Below, one piece after another: positions 33,473 to 44,148 of a stretch of 64,000 nt of DNA; the stretch's first letter is position 1; each line of letters starts with the position of its first letter. The stretch covers positions 46,061 to 110,060 of the forward strand of contig NZ_FXTP01000017.1 in NCBI RefSeq assembly GCF_900182705.1, in the 5' to 3' direction. Origin of the DNA: Gracilimonas mengyeensis (GTDB lineage: Bacteria > Bacteroidota > Rhodothermia > Balneolales > Balneolaceae). The position numbers and the translations under genes are program-made. Below the pieces are notes generated by a model that saw only the letters and a list, made by a program, of their open reading frames with translations, searched no databases and had not been told where the DNA came from.

Positions 33473-36466
33473 TTACAGCCGGTAACGCAGCCCCAGCGTT
33501 ATCTCCCTTCCGTCTAATTCTGTGGTATATGGGTAATAGTCGGCGTCGTAGTAATAATTAAATTCTTTGTTATTCAGGATGTTAGACGCATCAAACCAAA
33601 TCTGGAAACTTGAATTAATCCAGTAGCGAACCGTCAGAGATAAATCCTGCGCTGCATCATTGTATTGATCCAAATACACTTCTTCCGGTTGTGGCAATGC
33701 AATAGCCGTCTGTTCCCCGGCATAAGAAGACAGTGCGTTTGCAGCCCACTGGTAAGAAACCTGGGCAAAGAAATCGCCTTCACTGTATTCCAAACCGGCA
33801 TTGATAACATGCGGACGCTGTCCCTCAAGTGGAGTCACATATTTATATTCCGGATCTACCTTCATGCCCAGCAGTTCTTTGAATTCAGCCAACCCATGAG
33901 TTGACTGTTCTTCTTGTCGGCCTACATCTGCTATAGACTGGGCATAAGAATAATTTGAGTAGGTAGCCAGGTTACCAAGACGGCCGGGTAAAAATTCCAG
34001 CTTTTGCTGCCAGCTGATTTCAGCTCCATATACTTTAGCTTCCTCGCCATTCTTAAATCCGTCTACGGTCCAACGACCGGTAAGGCCTTCCTCATTATCC
34101 CCGGTATAATCCACGATCTCTGTTGAAGAGAACACAAAGTCTTTCATGTCTTTGTAAAAAAGCCCCACGGTAAACTGCCCTACATTCATGAAGTAGTGCT
34201 CAAAAAGGATGTCAAAGTTATTGGAAAGCATCGGGTCCAAGTCCGGGTTTCCGCGCTGTATGGTTCGGGTTGAATAGTTACGCTGGATGTAAGGATTCAA
34301 CTGACTAAAACTTGGCCGACCAATCGACCGCGAGTAGGCGAAACGGACATTGGTTAAATCACCCAGGCTAAACACTGTTTGCAGATTGGGGAAAAAGTTG
34401 GTGTAGCTGTTGGAATTACTTATATCACTGGCTCCCCGGAAAATACCAGACTGGCTGATTTCACTTTCACGGCCTTCATATTTATTGAAGGTGTGCTCAA
34501 CCCGCAATCCGCCTAATACCGTAAACCATTCCACTTCAAAATTACCCATTACGTAAGCGGCATAGGTATTTTCGTTGGCAAAATAATCGGAAGTTTCGGT
34601 ACTCAGGGCCCACTCCTCCAGGTCGGTTTGGAATCGTGGTGTTTGTGTGATGTAAAAATCACGAGCCTTTTCCAGGTCAATCAGCCATGGAATCTGGTAA
34701 GTAGATCCTGCACGGTTAAATATCTGCCAGGAGCCATTTTCAATCTGCTGGAACTTGGATACATCCAGGTTTGAACTGTATTCCCGAAGTAAACGCTCGC
34801 CAATTCCCCGCTTGTACGTGAGGGATGAACTGGAGCCAAATTTGAACTCACCCCAACGGTGAGGGACTTCAAAATCGATGGAAGCTTCAAAATCATTATC
34901 CACATTGCTGTTGATGCGATGATCCATATCCTGAAAAACCATTTGACTGGGCTCAGGATAACTGGGATTTCGGCTCCAGGGAGCGATCTCTACTGAAGGA
35001 TTCCACCGGTCTTCCAAATCAAAAATAAACTCCTGCCGCGAACGGGTTTCGAAGCTCATTCGGTACTGGTCGTCGTTAAAGCGGCCGTGCCCCCAACCCA
35101 GTTTGTATTCAATATCCATATTATCTAAACGATGACGGCCACCCGCTTGCACCGTGTACTGATGGATGGTGGCTTCGTCCATCCGCGGAGAATAGCTCAT
35201 GGTGCCCTGGTTTTCGGCATCGGGTCCGCCTCCTCCATCCGGGAAACCGGTGTAGAATGGATTTTCGATATAGTTCTCCAATCGTGGGTTGTAGCTTAGC
35301 GCATATTGATAACGGGTACGGTTCTGAACGTTGAACATCCCCTGTACATGGTAGGTTGAAACTTCACTAGGCTGAAAGGTGAACTGCAGCCCCGTTCCTA
35401 TACGCTGTGGAACGCTGAAATTTAATTCAGTTCCTAAATTTGCCAGACGATCCATCGGGCCATATCCCTCAAAAGATTTCTGCCCGCCCCACTCTGTGCG
35501 TAGCACTTCATTGGCAGAAGGATCTCGCTGATAACTGAAATTCAACCCAAAAGAATAAGTGTCACTGGGAGAGTCGCCATAACTGATAGATGCTCTTCGG
35601 TTGGTTCCCATGTGCCGTACGTAACGGTCTTGCAGTCCGCCTCCAAGGCGAATATTCAGATCGCGTTCGCCACCTACCGGCCGACGGGTATTGATGTTAA
35701 TCACACCGGCGAGAGCATCGGCATCCATATCCGGGGTGATTACTTTGATCACTTCAAGATCCTGAACCATGTCGGAAGAAATAGTGCTTAAATCTACGCT
35801 ACGGTTGCCTCCGGTGGCTCCCATTCGCTGGCCGTCCATGGTTACATTGGCTGAGCCGGCTCCAACACCACGAATATTGGTGCCGCCGTGTCCCATGCCA
35901 GAAATGCGGGAAAGGGCATCGGTTACGGTGTTATCGGCAAAGGACTCAATCTGTTCGGAAGAGATTACATTCTTTATGTTTACCGATTTACGCTGCTCGC
36001 TAAGGGCCCGAGCCTGACCACGCTGCTGGGCGGTAATCTGAATTTCTTCTCCCTGAACCGTGGTAGCCGACATCTCCATATTCTGTGTCAGGGTTTGACC
36101 GGCTTCAACTGTAATCTGAACGTCTTTAGATTCAAAACCAAGATACCGGAAAATCAGCGTGTATTCTTCGGGAGAAACATTTCGGATTACATACCGGCCA
36201 TCAATATCTGTTGACGCACCTTTGCTCGTTCCCTGCAGAATTACGTTGGCTCCAATCAGGGCCTCGCCGGTTTCTGCCTCTTTAACTTCTCCACGGATGG
36301 TCCCGTTTTGGGCAAACACACTGGCAGTGCAAAGCATCATCACGAATAAAACCGCTCCAACAAACTGTATGCTAAAGAATGAACGGCCTATTAATCTCAA
36401 AGCGCTTCCAAAATCTTTGGTAAAAATACTACCAGATCTCTGCAATGTGCTGTCTTTTTTTAACAT
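33473..36466 (-). CDS. TonB-dependent receptor with carboxypeptidase-regulatory domain
   Basis: About 997 residues. After a signal (FVGAVLFVMMLCTASVFAQ) comes a CarboxypepD_reg-like domain (NGTIRGEVKEAETGEALIGANVILQGTSKGASTDIDGRY), then the plug (ADNTVTDALSRISGMGHGGTNIRGVG... VDLSTISSDMVQDLEVIKVITPDMDADALAGVININTRRP) and a barrel ending EITLGLRYRL. The plug resembles the carbohydrate-uptake TonB receptors that work without SusD. It is predicted to import pectin oligosaccharides. The ATG at 36466 is chosen over an upstream TTG; a perfect TTAACCGGTTAA box lies 13 bases before it. Confidence 0.9.
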   Translation of the reverse strand: MLKKDSTLQRSGSIFTKDFGSALRLIGRSFFSIQFVGAVLFVMMLCTASVFAQNGTIRGEVKEAETGEALIGANVILQGTSKGASTDIDGRYVIRNVSPEEYTLIFRYLGFESKDVQITVEAGQTLTQNMEMSATTVQGEEIQITAQQRGQARALSEQRKSVNIKNVISSEQIESFADNTVTDALSRISGMGHGGTNIRGVGAGSANVTMDGQRMGATGGNRSVDLSTISSDMVQDLEVIKVITPDMDADALAGVININTRRPVGGERDLNIRLGGGLQDRYVRHMGTNRRASISYGDSPSDTYSFGLNFSYQRDPSANEVLRTEWGGQKSFEGYGPMDRLANLGTELNFSVPQRIGTGLQFTFQPSEVSTYHVQGMFNVQNRTRYQYALSYNPRLENYIENPFYTGFPDGGGGPDAENQGTMSYSPRMDEATIHQYTVQAGGRHRLDNMDIEYKLGWGHGRFNDDQYRMSFETRSRQEFIFDLEDRWNPSVEIAPWSRNPSYPEPSQMVFQDMDHRINSNVDNDFEASIDFEVPHRWGEFKFGSSSSLTYKRGIGERLLREYSSNLDVSKFQQIENGSWQIFNRAGSTYQIPWLIDLEKARDFYITQTPRFQTDLEEWALSTETSDYFANENTYAAYVMGNFEVEWFTVLGGLRVEHTFNKYEGRESEISQSGIFRGASDISNSNSYTNFFPNLQTVFSLGDLTNVRFAYSRSIGRPSFSQLNPYIQRNYSTRTIQRGNPDLDPMLSNNFDILFEHYFMNVGQFTVGLFYKDMKDFVFSSTEIVDYTGDNEEGLTGRWTVDGFKNGEEAKVYGAEISWQQKLEFLPGRLGNLATYSNYSYAQSIADVGRQEEQSTHGLAEFKELLGMKVDPEYKYVTPLEGQRPHVINAGLEYSEGDFFAQVSYQWAANALSSYAGEQTAIALPQPEEVYLDQYNDAAQDLSLTVRYWINSSFQIWFDASNILNNKEFNYYYDADYYPYTTELDGREITLGLRYRL

Positions 36467-36479
36467 ATTATCCAACAAC

Positions 36480-36491
36480 TTAACCGGTTAA
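36480..36491 (-). promoter_or_regulatory. Perfect TTAACCGGTTAA operator (TonB receptor 33473)
   Basis: A fully self-complementary 12-mer 13 bases upstream of the receptor ATG, close enough to block initiation or early elongation. Identical to the site at 44023. Confidence 0.75.
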
Positions 36492-36600
36492 ACTAACAAC
36501 TGTAATTAACAATTTATTCACTAAAGAATCAAAAATATTTGGCCTGAAATCAGACTCCAGCTCTTCTCAGGCTAAATTTGAGGGAGCCGGATTTGCTGAC

Positions 36601-38634
36601 TTATTTTATCAAGGTCATTTTGCGGGTCAGATTAAATACCGCCTCTCCTGAACCATTGGAAGCGGTCGCATTTAAGCGATAAATATATACGCCCGATGAC
36701 AAGTTACTGGCATCAAAAGCGACTGAATGTAAACCCGCCTGCTGGTTTCTCTGTACCAGGTCGGCAACTTTACGCCCGGTGAGATCATACACCGCCAAAT
36801 CAACCCGTGCACTCTGTGGCAGGGCATATTCAATGTTTGTAGTGGGGTTGAAAGGATTAGGATAGTTTTGCTGAAGCGCAAACGCTGAAGGCAAACCCGT
36901 AACCGGATCAGTGGATACCGTCATTTCAGTTTCAAAGAAGGCATAATTGGTCCACAAGCCTTCGCCGGAATCATTGAGACCTCGAACTCTCCAGAAGTAG
37001 GTAGACTTACCAGACAGACTGCTATCCTCTGGAAAACTGTAAGTAGTCGTTTCTACGGTATCTTCAAAAATAATGGTTCCAAAATCACCCGCTCCGTCTC
37101 TGATCTGCAGCTGATATTCCTTAGCAAAGCTTGCGCTCTCCCAACTGAAGTCGGGCTGTATAGAAATGCCTGTTTCACCGACAGGACTTAACAGCGATAA
37201 TGTACCTGGTGCCGGGCTGAATTCAGACTGGGCCTGAATGGTGTGAATGTAGTTCTCCAGGTTTGAATAACCATTCTCGGTAATTTGGCGAGAATCATTC
37301 GGGTTGGATGGATCTAAATCATTTTCAGTTTCCCATTCATCTGGAATTCCATCCTGGTCACTATCTTCAGGAGCCGGGGCACTCAGTAATTCCGGCCAAC
37401 CGCCTACATCTTCCTGGCTGTCTATGATCCCGGTTCCAGCACCGTACACGCCTCCGTAAGTAGCTGTACCAGTGCGTGTTTCCATGACAACACGGGCGTC
37501 TACGGTATCGCGTCGGGGCAAAATAGCTCCGGCATAGGCCAGTACGTTTTCAAAGGCCTCTTCCGCTGTTTCAAATGATTCCAGTTCCGGAGCTTCAAAT
37601 GGTTCACGTACCCTTAAATCATCTTCAAAGCTTGAAGGTACCCCTTGTATACCACCATCCCAGTTATTCGCGGTTACATCAGGATATCCATCTACGTAAT
37701 TATCTTCAATATACCATTTACCAAAGGGACCATACCCTCCGTCCAAAATCCGGTGTTCTTTGCTGCCGTCATCCGTGGCCGGACCTGACTTGTAGTAATT
37801 AGCTACCATATTGTAATTACCTTCTTCTCCGCCATAAGAACTGTTTCCACCCCAATTGTAGATTACGTTGTTGCGGAAGTCGGCCAGTTCGGTTTCTGGA
37901 CTGGTCGTATATCTGGCCCCGTTAAAACGTGGGTTTCGGCTGGTGTGATGTGCCAATAAATTATGGTGAAAAGTAGCGCCGGCTCCGCCCCAAATACCGC
38001 CGTAGCCATGAGTGCCTTTGCCATGCTGGGAATCATACATACTTTCACTTAGAATACTCCACTGCAGCGTAAAGTTTTCGTTGTCGTAAAAACTGCCTGT
38101 CTCATCTACCGACCAACTCATAGACACATGATCAATCATAATGTCTGAGTTTTGACGCCCCCACAATGCATCCAGACCATCTGCATCTTGCGTACTGATA
38201 TCTCCGGGACGAAACCGCACGTATTGAATAATTACATTATCGGCATCAATCACCGTAGAACGGCCGCTTAAGGCGATACCATCTCCGGGAGCTGTCTGTC
38301 CAAAAATGGAAATATTATCGTTGTCTATTTTCAAATCGGTACGTAATTCAATGGTGCCGGATAGTGCAAATACAATCGTCCGCGCGCCTTCCATTTCCAC
38401 TCCATGGCGTAAACTGCCGGGACCAGAATCATCCAGATTGGTTACGATATATACCTCTCCACCACGTCCGCCAGATGTATACTTACCAAAACCTTCAGCT
38501 CCGGGAAAAGCCAGCTGTTGAGCCGAGCTTTCACCCACCATAAACACCGATAGCAACACTGCAAAACCAAGCATTGCCAGCTTGCGAGCTCTCTTGAATA
38601 TTTGCCTATGTGAAATAATAGAAAACTGCTTCAT
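36601..38634 (-). CDS. PL1-type pectate lyase with T9SS sorting domain
   Basis: 677 residues. A signal peptide ([20 protein letters not shown]) precedes a PL1 beta-helix: [27 protein letters not shown] at its start, [26 protein letters not shown] (calcium ligands), and [10 protein letters not shown] carrying the catalytic arginine. A calcium-type repeat ([19 protein letters not shown]) and an FN3-like domain (~490-590) follow, then a T9SS type A tail (YPNPFNPTT... RKMTLIK). It should be exported and anchored on the surface to cleave homogalacturonan. It lies 62 bases downstream of the TonB receptor at 38697 in the same direction. Confidence 0.92.
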   Translation of the reverse strand: MKQFSIISHRQIFKRARKLAMLGFAVLLSVFMVGESSAQQLAFPGAEGFGKYTSGGRGGEVYIVTNLDDSGPGSLRHGVEMEGARTIVFALSGTIELRTDLKIDNDNISIFGQTAPGDGIALSGRSTVIDADNVIIQYVRFRPGDISTQDADGLDALWGRQNSDIMIDHVSMSWSVDETGSFYDNENFTLQWSILSESMYDSQHGKGTHGYGGIWGGAGATFHHNLLAHHTSRNPRFNGARYTTSPETELADFRNNVIYNWGGNSSYGGEEGNYNMVANYYKSGPATDDGSKEHRILDGGYGPFGKWYIEDNYVDGYPDVTANNWDGGIQGVPSSFEDDLRVREPFEAPELESFETAEEAFENVLAYAGAILPRRDTVDARVVMETRTGTATYGGVYGAGTGIIDSQEDVGGWPELLSAPAPEDSDQDGIPDEWETENDLDPSNPNDSRQITENGYSNLENYIHTIQAQSEFSPAPGTLSLLSPVGETGISIQPDFSWESASFAKEYQLQIRDGAGDFGTIIFEDTVETTTYSFPEDSSLSGKSTYFWRVRGLNDSGEGLWTNYAFFETEMTVSTDPVTGLPSAFALQQNYPNPFNPTTNIEYALPQSARVDLAVYDLTGRKVADLVQRNQQAGLHSVAFDASNLSSGVYIYRLNATASNGSGEAVFNLTRKMTLIK

Positions 38635-38696
38635 GTAAAGACCTTCAAATAATAATTAAGAATGAATGTGAGTAAAAAATAAAATGATACGAATGC

Positions 38697-41276
38697 TTAT
38701 AGATTCACTTGTATACCAATATTGAATTCAACACCGGTTCTGTTATAAATACTTGTCGGATAGGCGCTACGGTTATTGATGTACGCCTCTTGCTCATTAG
38801 CCAGTAACTGATACATGTTGGCCCACAGCTGAAACTGATCGGACACATGATAGCGTACGGTAGCAGTAAGTTGTTCATAACCATCTTCGTATCGATCCAG
38901 GTAAACCGAACTCATGCTGAGTCTTGGGGCTGCTTCCTGCTCGTTGCCACGAGCCGATAAAAATTCATCACTCCAATGATAACCGAGCTGTGCAGATAGC
39001 TTCTCTCCCTGATAATTCAGCGCCACATTAACTACATGGGGACTTTGACCCAGTAAGGCTGTTTCATCACCCCGCTCGGTCTCAAAATCAGATTGTGACC
39101 AGGTGTAATTGGCATACACACCCAAATTGCTGAGCGCACCAGGCAGAAACACGAAGCCTTGCTGAAGCGCAACCTCAGCTCCGTACAATGTGGCTGACCG
39201 ATCACTGTTTACGTAGGTGCGGTAATTGGTTGTAATTTCTGTAACATCTTCTTCAAAGTAATCGGAAAAATTCGGGTATTCTCCTTCCTGAATAACCATC
39301 GAGCTTTGCTGGTGCATCACAAAATTAGACAGATTTTTGTAGAACCCACCAATGGATAAAAGCCCACCTTCAAAAATTTCGAGATCAGCATAAAGATCTA
39401 CATTGTCTGAAACGATGGGTTCCAAACGGCTATTGCCCTGGAAAATGGTGGTATCCCCAGGGGTGCTAAGCTCAAATGGGGCCGCAAGGTTGTAATCGGG
39501 ACGCTGAAGACTGCGGGAGTAGGAAGCACGAAGGTTAGCTTTTTCAGTCAGCCCTACATCCAGCTTGGCAAATGGAATTATATTTGAATAGGAGGAATGG
39601 CTACTTGTATCCGAAGCTTCCTCAAACTGATCAAAACGATTGTAGGCCACCTTTCGCCCCTCGTAGTCAATAGCTGTATGCTCCGCCCGGGCGCCGGCAG
39701 TCAGTGATGCTTTGCCGAATTCAAATACACCCATTGCATATCCGGAGTAGATATTCTCGCTGGCAAAGTAGTTGAATATTTCTGAGTCCCGGTAATAGGC
39801 AGGAGCATCCAGGCGCATGTTGGGGATACTGGAATTAAAAAAGGCCAAAGCTTCTTCCATATCAATCACCCGTCCCAGACGATAGCGATTTCCAAATAGC
39901 GATTCCCCCCCGGCATCACTGGATTCAAATCCACTGAGATCTACAAATCCCTGGTAGGTGTAATGGTATTCACTAAAAGCACCTTGCTCGTTGGCATCTT
40001 TGTCACTGAACCTTGTACTGCCTCCGAACTTCATAGTACCCAGCCTTACCGGGAAACTCACATTTATGTTGGCTGTGATATTTTCATCGATGTGATCATC
40101 CACGATGTATTCCATCTCCCGCAAATTCATGTCTTCCGGCAAGGGCATCTCCTCATCTTCAGCAAGCTCTATCATCGGACGCTTTCTGTTGTTGGTGATG
40201 GTTTGGTATTGCACGCCGGTAGCCTGAAACGGAAACAGGTTTTCATCCCGGGTGATACTGCTTCTCGACCAACCGGCATCATAGTCTACATTAAAAGCAG
40301 ATAACTGGTGTTCACCGCCCACCTGAAAGGTATATTGGGTGATATCCCGGTGTTCAATAGTCATGTGATGATTGAAGCTACCCTGAGAACCGGTCAAGGT
40401 TTGATTTTCCCAGCTTTCATTTGCTATCCATAGGTTTTGATGATGAGCCTGTTCCCGATTGTCCACGTTTACCAATCCGCGAACAAAAAAGTTTGATTGC
40501 TCAGAATGATCAAAATCCAGATGGAAACTCCCGCCAAAACGGTTGCTTCCTTTGATATTTAATCCTGTTCCAAATCGCTCCAGCACATTCACTGGCCCGA
40601 TCTCAAACTCCTGAACGCCATAGCCCAATTCCAATGATTCCCACGCTTGCTGTTGCCGCTGATAGCTTAGGGCCACGCTCATATCAAGCTTGTCTGCCAC
40701 CGGACCTGAAAATTGTACCCAAGAACGTCCTGTAGCTCCAAGCCGATCGCTGTATTCGGGATTTAGTCCGGCACCCAGGGCGCCTTTAAATTCTATTTCT
40801 TCTTTATTGGGTTGATAAGTCACCAGATTGATGGCGCCGGCCAAACCATCCGCGGCCATATCCGGGCTGAGCACTTTTATAATTTCAATACGATCGATCA
40901 AATCTACCGAGATAGCACTCAGATCTGTTTGGCGATCACCTAGGCCAGTATTGCCTAATCTCTGGCCGTTGATGGTCACATAAAATGCATCCTGCCCAGC
41001 CCCGCGTAAATTAATGGTGCCATCACGGTTTACCTGTACCCCCGGCAACCGCATCAGTGCTTCCTGTACCGAGAAATCTCCAAATTGCTTAATCTGTTCC
41101 GCCGTTAACGTGTTAGCTGGAGAGCTATGCTGCTGAGCAACAACAGCTGTTGAAAATATAGCCACTGCCATAAACATCAGCGCTGAAAGCCGCATAAAAT
41201 GATTTCGTGCTTTTATATTATTTGAAAGTAGATCTTTCATCTCGCCTGTACATTTTGAAGTTCTTTTTACCAACAT
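38697..41276 (-). CDS. TonB-dependent receptor, plug-only type
   Basis: About 859 residues. A signal region (LSALMFMAVAIFSTAVVAQ) leads directly into the plug (LTAEQIKQFGDFSVQEALMRLPGVQVNRDGTINLRGAG... VDLIDRIEIIKVLSPDMAADGLAGAINL) with no carboxypeptidase-regulatory domain, then the barrel to GVEFNIGIQVNL. It is clearly a paralogue of the next gene upstream (41308); both share the FGDYS/FGDFS lead-in and the YMDRYE/YLDRYE segment. Predicted to take up pectin oligosaccharides. The start is uncertain: ATG 41276 is used, ATG 41240 would give a more compact signal peptide, and a TTG at 41318 would overlap the upstream gene. Confidence 0.85.
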   Translation of the reverse strand: MLVKRTSKCTGEMKDLLSNNIKARNHFMRLSALMFMAVAIFSTAVVAQQHSSPANTLTAEQIKQFGDFSVQEALMRLPGVQVNRDGTINLRGAGQDAFYVTINGQRLGNTGLGDRQTDLSAISVDLIDRIEIIKVLSPDMAADGLAGAINLVTYQPNKEEIEFKGALGAGLNPEYSDRLGATGRSWVQFSGPVADKLDMSVALSYQRQQQAWESLELGYGVQEFEIGPVNVLERFGTGLNIKGSNRFGGSFHLDFDHSEQSNFFVRGLVNVDNREQAHHQNLWIANESWENQTLTGSQGSFNHHMTIEHRDITQYTFQVGGEHQLSAFNVDYDAGWSRSSITRDENLFPFQATGVQYQTITNNRKRPMIELAEDEEMPLPEDMNLREMEYIVDDHIDENITANINVSFPVRLGTMKFGGSTRFSDKDANEQGAFSEYHYTYQGFVDLSGFESSDAGGESLFGNRYRLGRVIDMEEALAFFNSSIPNMRLDAPAYYRDSEIFNYFASENIYSGYAMGVFEFGKASLTAGARAEHTAIDYEGRKVAYNRFDQFEEASDTSSHSSYSNIIPFAKLDVGLTEKANLRASYSRSLQRPDYNLAAPFELSTPGDTTIFQGNSRLEPIVSDNVDLYADLEIFEGGLLSIGGFYKNLSNFVMHQQSSMVIQEGEYPNFSDYFEEDVTEITTNYRTYVNSDRSATLYGAEVALQQGFVFLPGALSNLGVYANYTWSQSDFETERGDETALLGQSPHVVNVALNYQGEKLSAQLGYHWSDEFLSARGNEQEAAPRLSMSSVYLDRYEDGYEQLTATVRYHVSDQFQLWANMYQLLANEQEAYINNRSAYPTSIYNRTGVEFNIGIQVNL

Positions 41277-41307
41277 ACTGATCCAGTGACTCCGAATAGT
41301 TTTCTGT

Positions 41308-43902
41308 TTATAAATCAAACCGCACTCCTACTCTAATCTCGAGCCCGCTGCGCATGTAAATGCTGTTTGTATAATATTGCTGGCTGTTCTGGTAGGCTTC
41401 CTGATCAAACCCAAGAATATTCTGTACGTTTGCCCAGGCCCGGAACCGGTCGGATAGCTGATATTCTGCCGTAACCGATAAATCCTGGTAGCCCTCTTCA
41501 TAACGATCCATATATACTGGGGCTGAGGAGATGGAAGGGGCAAGTTCTTGCTCTTCATCAATGTTAGCCAAAATTTCATCGGTCCAGTGGTAGGCAACCC
41601 GTGCAGAGAAACGCTGCAAGGTATAACCCATGGCTGCATTTACCACATGGGGACTTTGGCCGGGAAAAGCCAGTTCTCCACGATCGGTATCATAATCGGA
41701 TTGCGACCATGTGTAGTTGCCATACACATCAAAATTCCGCAGTAAACCTGGCAGAAAACTGAGCTGCTGCGCTAACTCTACTTCCAACCCATACACGGTG
41801 GCTGTGTTGCTGCTGTTTGCATATTCTCTGAGTAAAAAGCCATCACCCTGTACCTGTTCACGCAACACGGTGAAATCAGACAACTCCTTATAAAAACCTC
41901 CAATGGAAATCATACCACTTGTTGCAATTTTCTGTTCTACCATCAGGTCAATATTATCGGCAGTCACAGGTTTTAAGCCGGGGTTGCCCCTGAATATGGT
42001 TGAATCCAGATTGTGGATTCGCTCGAATGGTACCAGCTGGTAATAGTCGGGTCGGTCAATAGACCTGGAGTAAGCGGCTCGTAACTGACTACCTTCGGTG
42101 ATACTGAAAAGAAACTGGGCGTTGGGGAAAAGCCGGAATTGACTCTCTGACTCTTCTGCCTTTTGGCTAACCACAAAGTCGCCGTCTTCATCAAAAAGAA
42201 CCTCGTTGCCGGTATAATCAGCCTGATCGTATTCAACCCGAAGACCGCCTTTAATGCCCAATTTTCCAAAGCTCAGATCGGTCATGGCATAGGCCGCATA
42301 GATTTGCTCACCCACTTCGTAATTTCGGATTTGTGATTGATATGCATTCAGGTTCTCATTCCCGGTAAACAGCGGACGCTGATCTTCCAGAAACGCCCGT
42401 GCATTGCCTGTGTTTACAAACCAGGGTATTTGATACTCCCCGTTAATAACATCCACATTGCGATTGGGCTCCCGCAACATGTTAAAGCTGATCATCCGAA
42501 GGGTTCGGTTATACTCAAAATCGTTCTCATCGTACTCGCCATCTTTAGTGGAAAGACGGGCACTGGCCCCGGTTTTAATGGAACCGGCATCAATTGGATA
42601 CTCTAAATCTACACGGGCAGAAAATTCATTCTGGGTGTGATCTTCAATAACGCGGTTAAAATCCTGCCCAATCAAAAACTGTCGATCCACGGTTCCATCA
42701 TCCAGTACCTGAGTTTCACGGTTGGTGATGGACAATTGCGGATATTTACGGTCTTGCCAGTCCAAAGAGTAATCAAGCCCTTCCAGCATAAAGGGAAACT
42801 CATAGCTTTGATTCTCCACATTGCTTTGGGTCCACCCGGCCTGGTAACTCAGGATCATATTATCCATATCATTTTCACCACCCAACTGAAATGCAAAAGT
42901 GGTTGTATTGATGTCCTGCATGGAGGCGGTATGCGTGAAAGCTCCTTCTTCTCCATTAGCAGAATCAGGGGAAGTCCATCCGTCGTTGGGCGCCCAGGTA
43001 TCCCGGTGAGAAGTCAGGTCCCGGTCTTGTACATTCAGAAGTCCTTTAAAGTAATAGCTTGTCTGCTCAGTGGGATCAAAGTGAGCTTCAACGGTAGTAG
43101 CAAAACGGCCTCTTTCATTGGTTCTCAAAGAGGGTGATAAACTATTCACCACATCAATCGGCCCGTTTCCTATATCAGCTAATCCATATCCAATACCGAG
43201 CTCTTCTAGGCCACTCATTTCCTGCTGATAGCTGAGATTTATATTTACACCAAAAGCATCGGTGTATCGCTCAGAATAGTTCAGCCATCCCCGTGTACTT
43301 GGTCCGGTTCGACTGATATATTCGGGGTTAGCGCCGCCGCCTGCTATGGCATGTACTTCACGTCCTTCAGCAACCGGCTCTCTGCTATTTACATTGATAA
43401 CTCCGGCTAAGGCATCTGCATCCATGGATGGATCCAGTACTTTTATAATTTCGATGGATTGAAATGCATCCGTAGAGAACGCACCCAGATCGTTATTCCG
43501 GGTACCTAAACCTGAATTAGCTACACGCTGTCCGTTAAACTCAAGGGCTAAATTCTGATAACCAATTCCTCTCATGTTAATTTGCTGATCCCGCGATACC
43601 TGCACACCGGGAACCCGCACCAATGCTTCTTTCAGGGAATAGTCTCCAAAAGCCCTAATTTGTGAAACATCTAATTTCTCCAGAAATCCGAGCCCAAATT
43701 CCCATTCTTCCGTTTGGATATACGTACTGTCTTTATCAATAAGCTGAGACTGGGCTTGAACAGGAACGGCCAGCCCAAAAAGAACCATCACAAAAGAGAC
43801 CCGGAGAATCCAGGACCACTTGTGCGTGTCTGCCTGTCCGGCACCCTCTCTCGCCCGGGCTGCTTTTTCACCTGATTTATGTTGTGCTCTGTAGTTTTTC
43901 AT
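41308..43902 (-). CDS. TonB-dependent receptor, plug-only type
   Basis: About 864 residues. A long basic N-terminus precedes the signal segment (WILRVSFVMVLFGLAVPVQAQ). The plug follows (QIRAFGDYSLKEALVRVPGVQVSRDQQINMRGIG... IEIIKVLDPSMDADALAGVINVNSREP) and the barrel ends in GLEIRVGVRFDL. It is paralogous to the receptor at 38697, which lies 31 bases downstream in the same transcript, suggesting a duplicated pair with different oligosaccharide preferences. A perfect TTAACCGGTTAA box at 44023 controls the unit. ATG 43902 is used rather than a TTG nine bases upstream. Confidence 0.87.
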   Translation of the reverse strand: MKNYRAQHKSGEKAARAREGAGQADTHKWSWILRVSFVMVLFGLAVPVQAQSQLIDKDSTYIQTEEWEFGLGFLEKLDVSQIRAFGDYSLKEALVRVPGVQVSRDQQINMRGIGYQNLALEFNGQRVANSGLGTRNNDLGAFSTDAFQSIEIIKVLDPSMDADALAGVINVNSREPVAEGREVHAIAGGGANPEYISRTGPSTRGWLNYSERYTDAFGVNINLSYQQEMSGLEELGIGYGLADIGNGPIDVVNSLSPSLRTNERGRFATTVEAHFDPTEQTSYYFKGLLNVQDRDLTSHRDTWAPNDGWTSPDSANGEEGAFTHTASMQDINTTTFAFQLGGENDMDNMILSYQAGWTQSNVENQSYEFPFMLEGLDYSLDWQDRKYPQLSITNRETQVLDDGTVDRQFLIGQDFNRVIEDHTQNEFSARVDLEYPIDAGSIKTGASARLSTKDGEYDENDFEYNRTLRMISFNMLREPNRNVDVINGEYQIPWFVNTGNARAFLEDQRPLFTGNENLNAYQSQIRNYEVGEQIYAAYAMTDLSFGKLGIKGGLRVEYDQADYTGNEVLFDEDGDFVVSQKAEESESQFRLFPNAQFLFSITEGSQLRAAYSRSIDRPDYYQLVPFERIHNLDSTIFRGNPGLKPVTADNIDLMVEQKIATSGMISIGGFYKELSDFTVLREQVQGDGFLLREYANSSNTATVYGLEVELAQQLSFLPGLLRNFDVYGNYTWSQSDYDTDRGELAFPGQSPHVVNAAMGYTLQRFSARVAYHWTDEILANIDEEQELAPSISSAPVYMDRYEEGYQDLSVTAEYQLSDRFRAWANVQNILGFDQEAYQNSQQYYTNSIYMRSGLEIRVGVRFDL

Positions 43903-43956
43903 GACATCCAATTACTTAATCTAAATCCGCTTTTAAGTAGTAATTCTTAATTTTTT

Positions 43957-43970
43957 AAGAAGCGCTTTCA
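43957..43970. promoter_or_regulatory. AAGCGCTT-type palindrome
   Basis: AAGAAGCGCTTTCA contains the same AAGCGCTT core as the palindrome at 26657. It lies between the receptor start (43902) and the TTAACCGGTTAA box (44023). Confidence 0.3.
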
Positions 43971-44022
43971 GGCTGCAGACTAAAAAAAACAAAACCGTAT
44001 CAGCGACTCCAACAACAAATAC

Positions 44023-44034
44023 TTAACCGGTTAA
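44023..44034 (-). promoter_or_regulatory. Perfect TTAACCGGTTAA operator (TonB receptor pair)
   Basis: A fully self-complementary 12-mer 120 bases upstream of the receptor ATG at 43902, in the 246-base gap after uxaE. Identical to the site at 36480. A CGGTT-t-AACCG hairpin at 44121-44131 may help end the uxaE transcript. Confidence 0.75.
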
Positions 44035-44148
44035 ACTGCAGTGTAAATAACGCTTATTGTTAGAAGAAATCAACATAAATTTACCCGGTTTTTCAGCTTT
44101 TATAAATCACGGCTTTGGCTCGGTTTAACCGTAACCAGAATGGGTTCT

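Noticed and set aside
44121..44131. CGGTTTAACCG as another TTAACCGG box
   Set aside because: Its half-sites are in the opposite order (CGGTT..AACCG), so it is not the same motif; better read as a hairpin.
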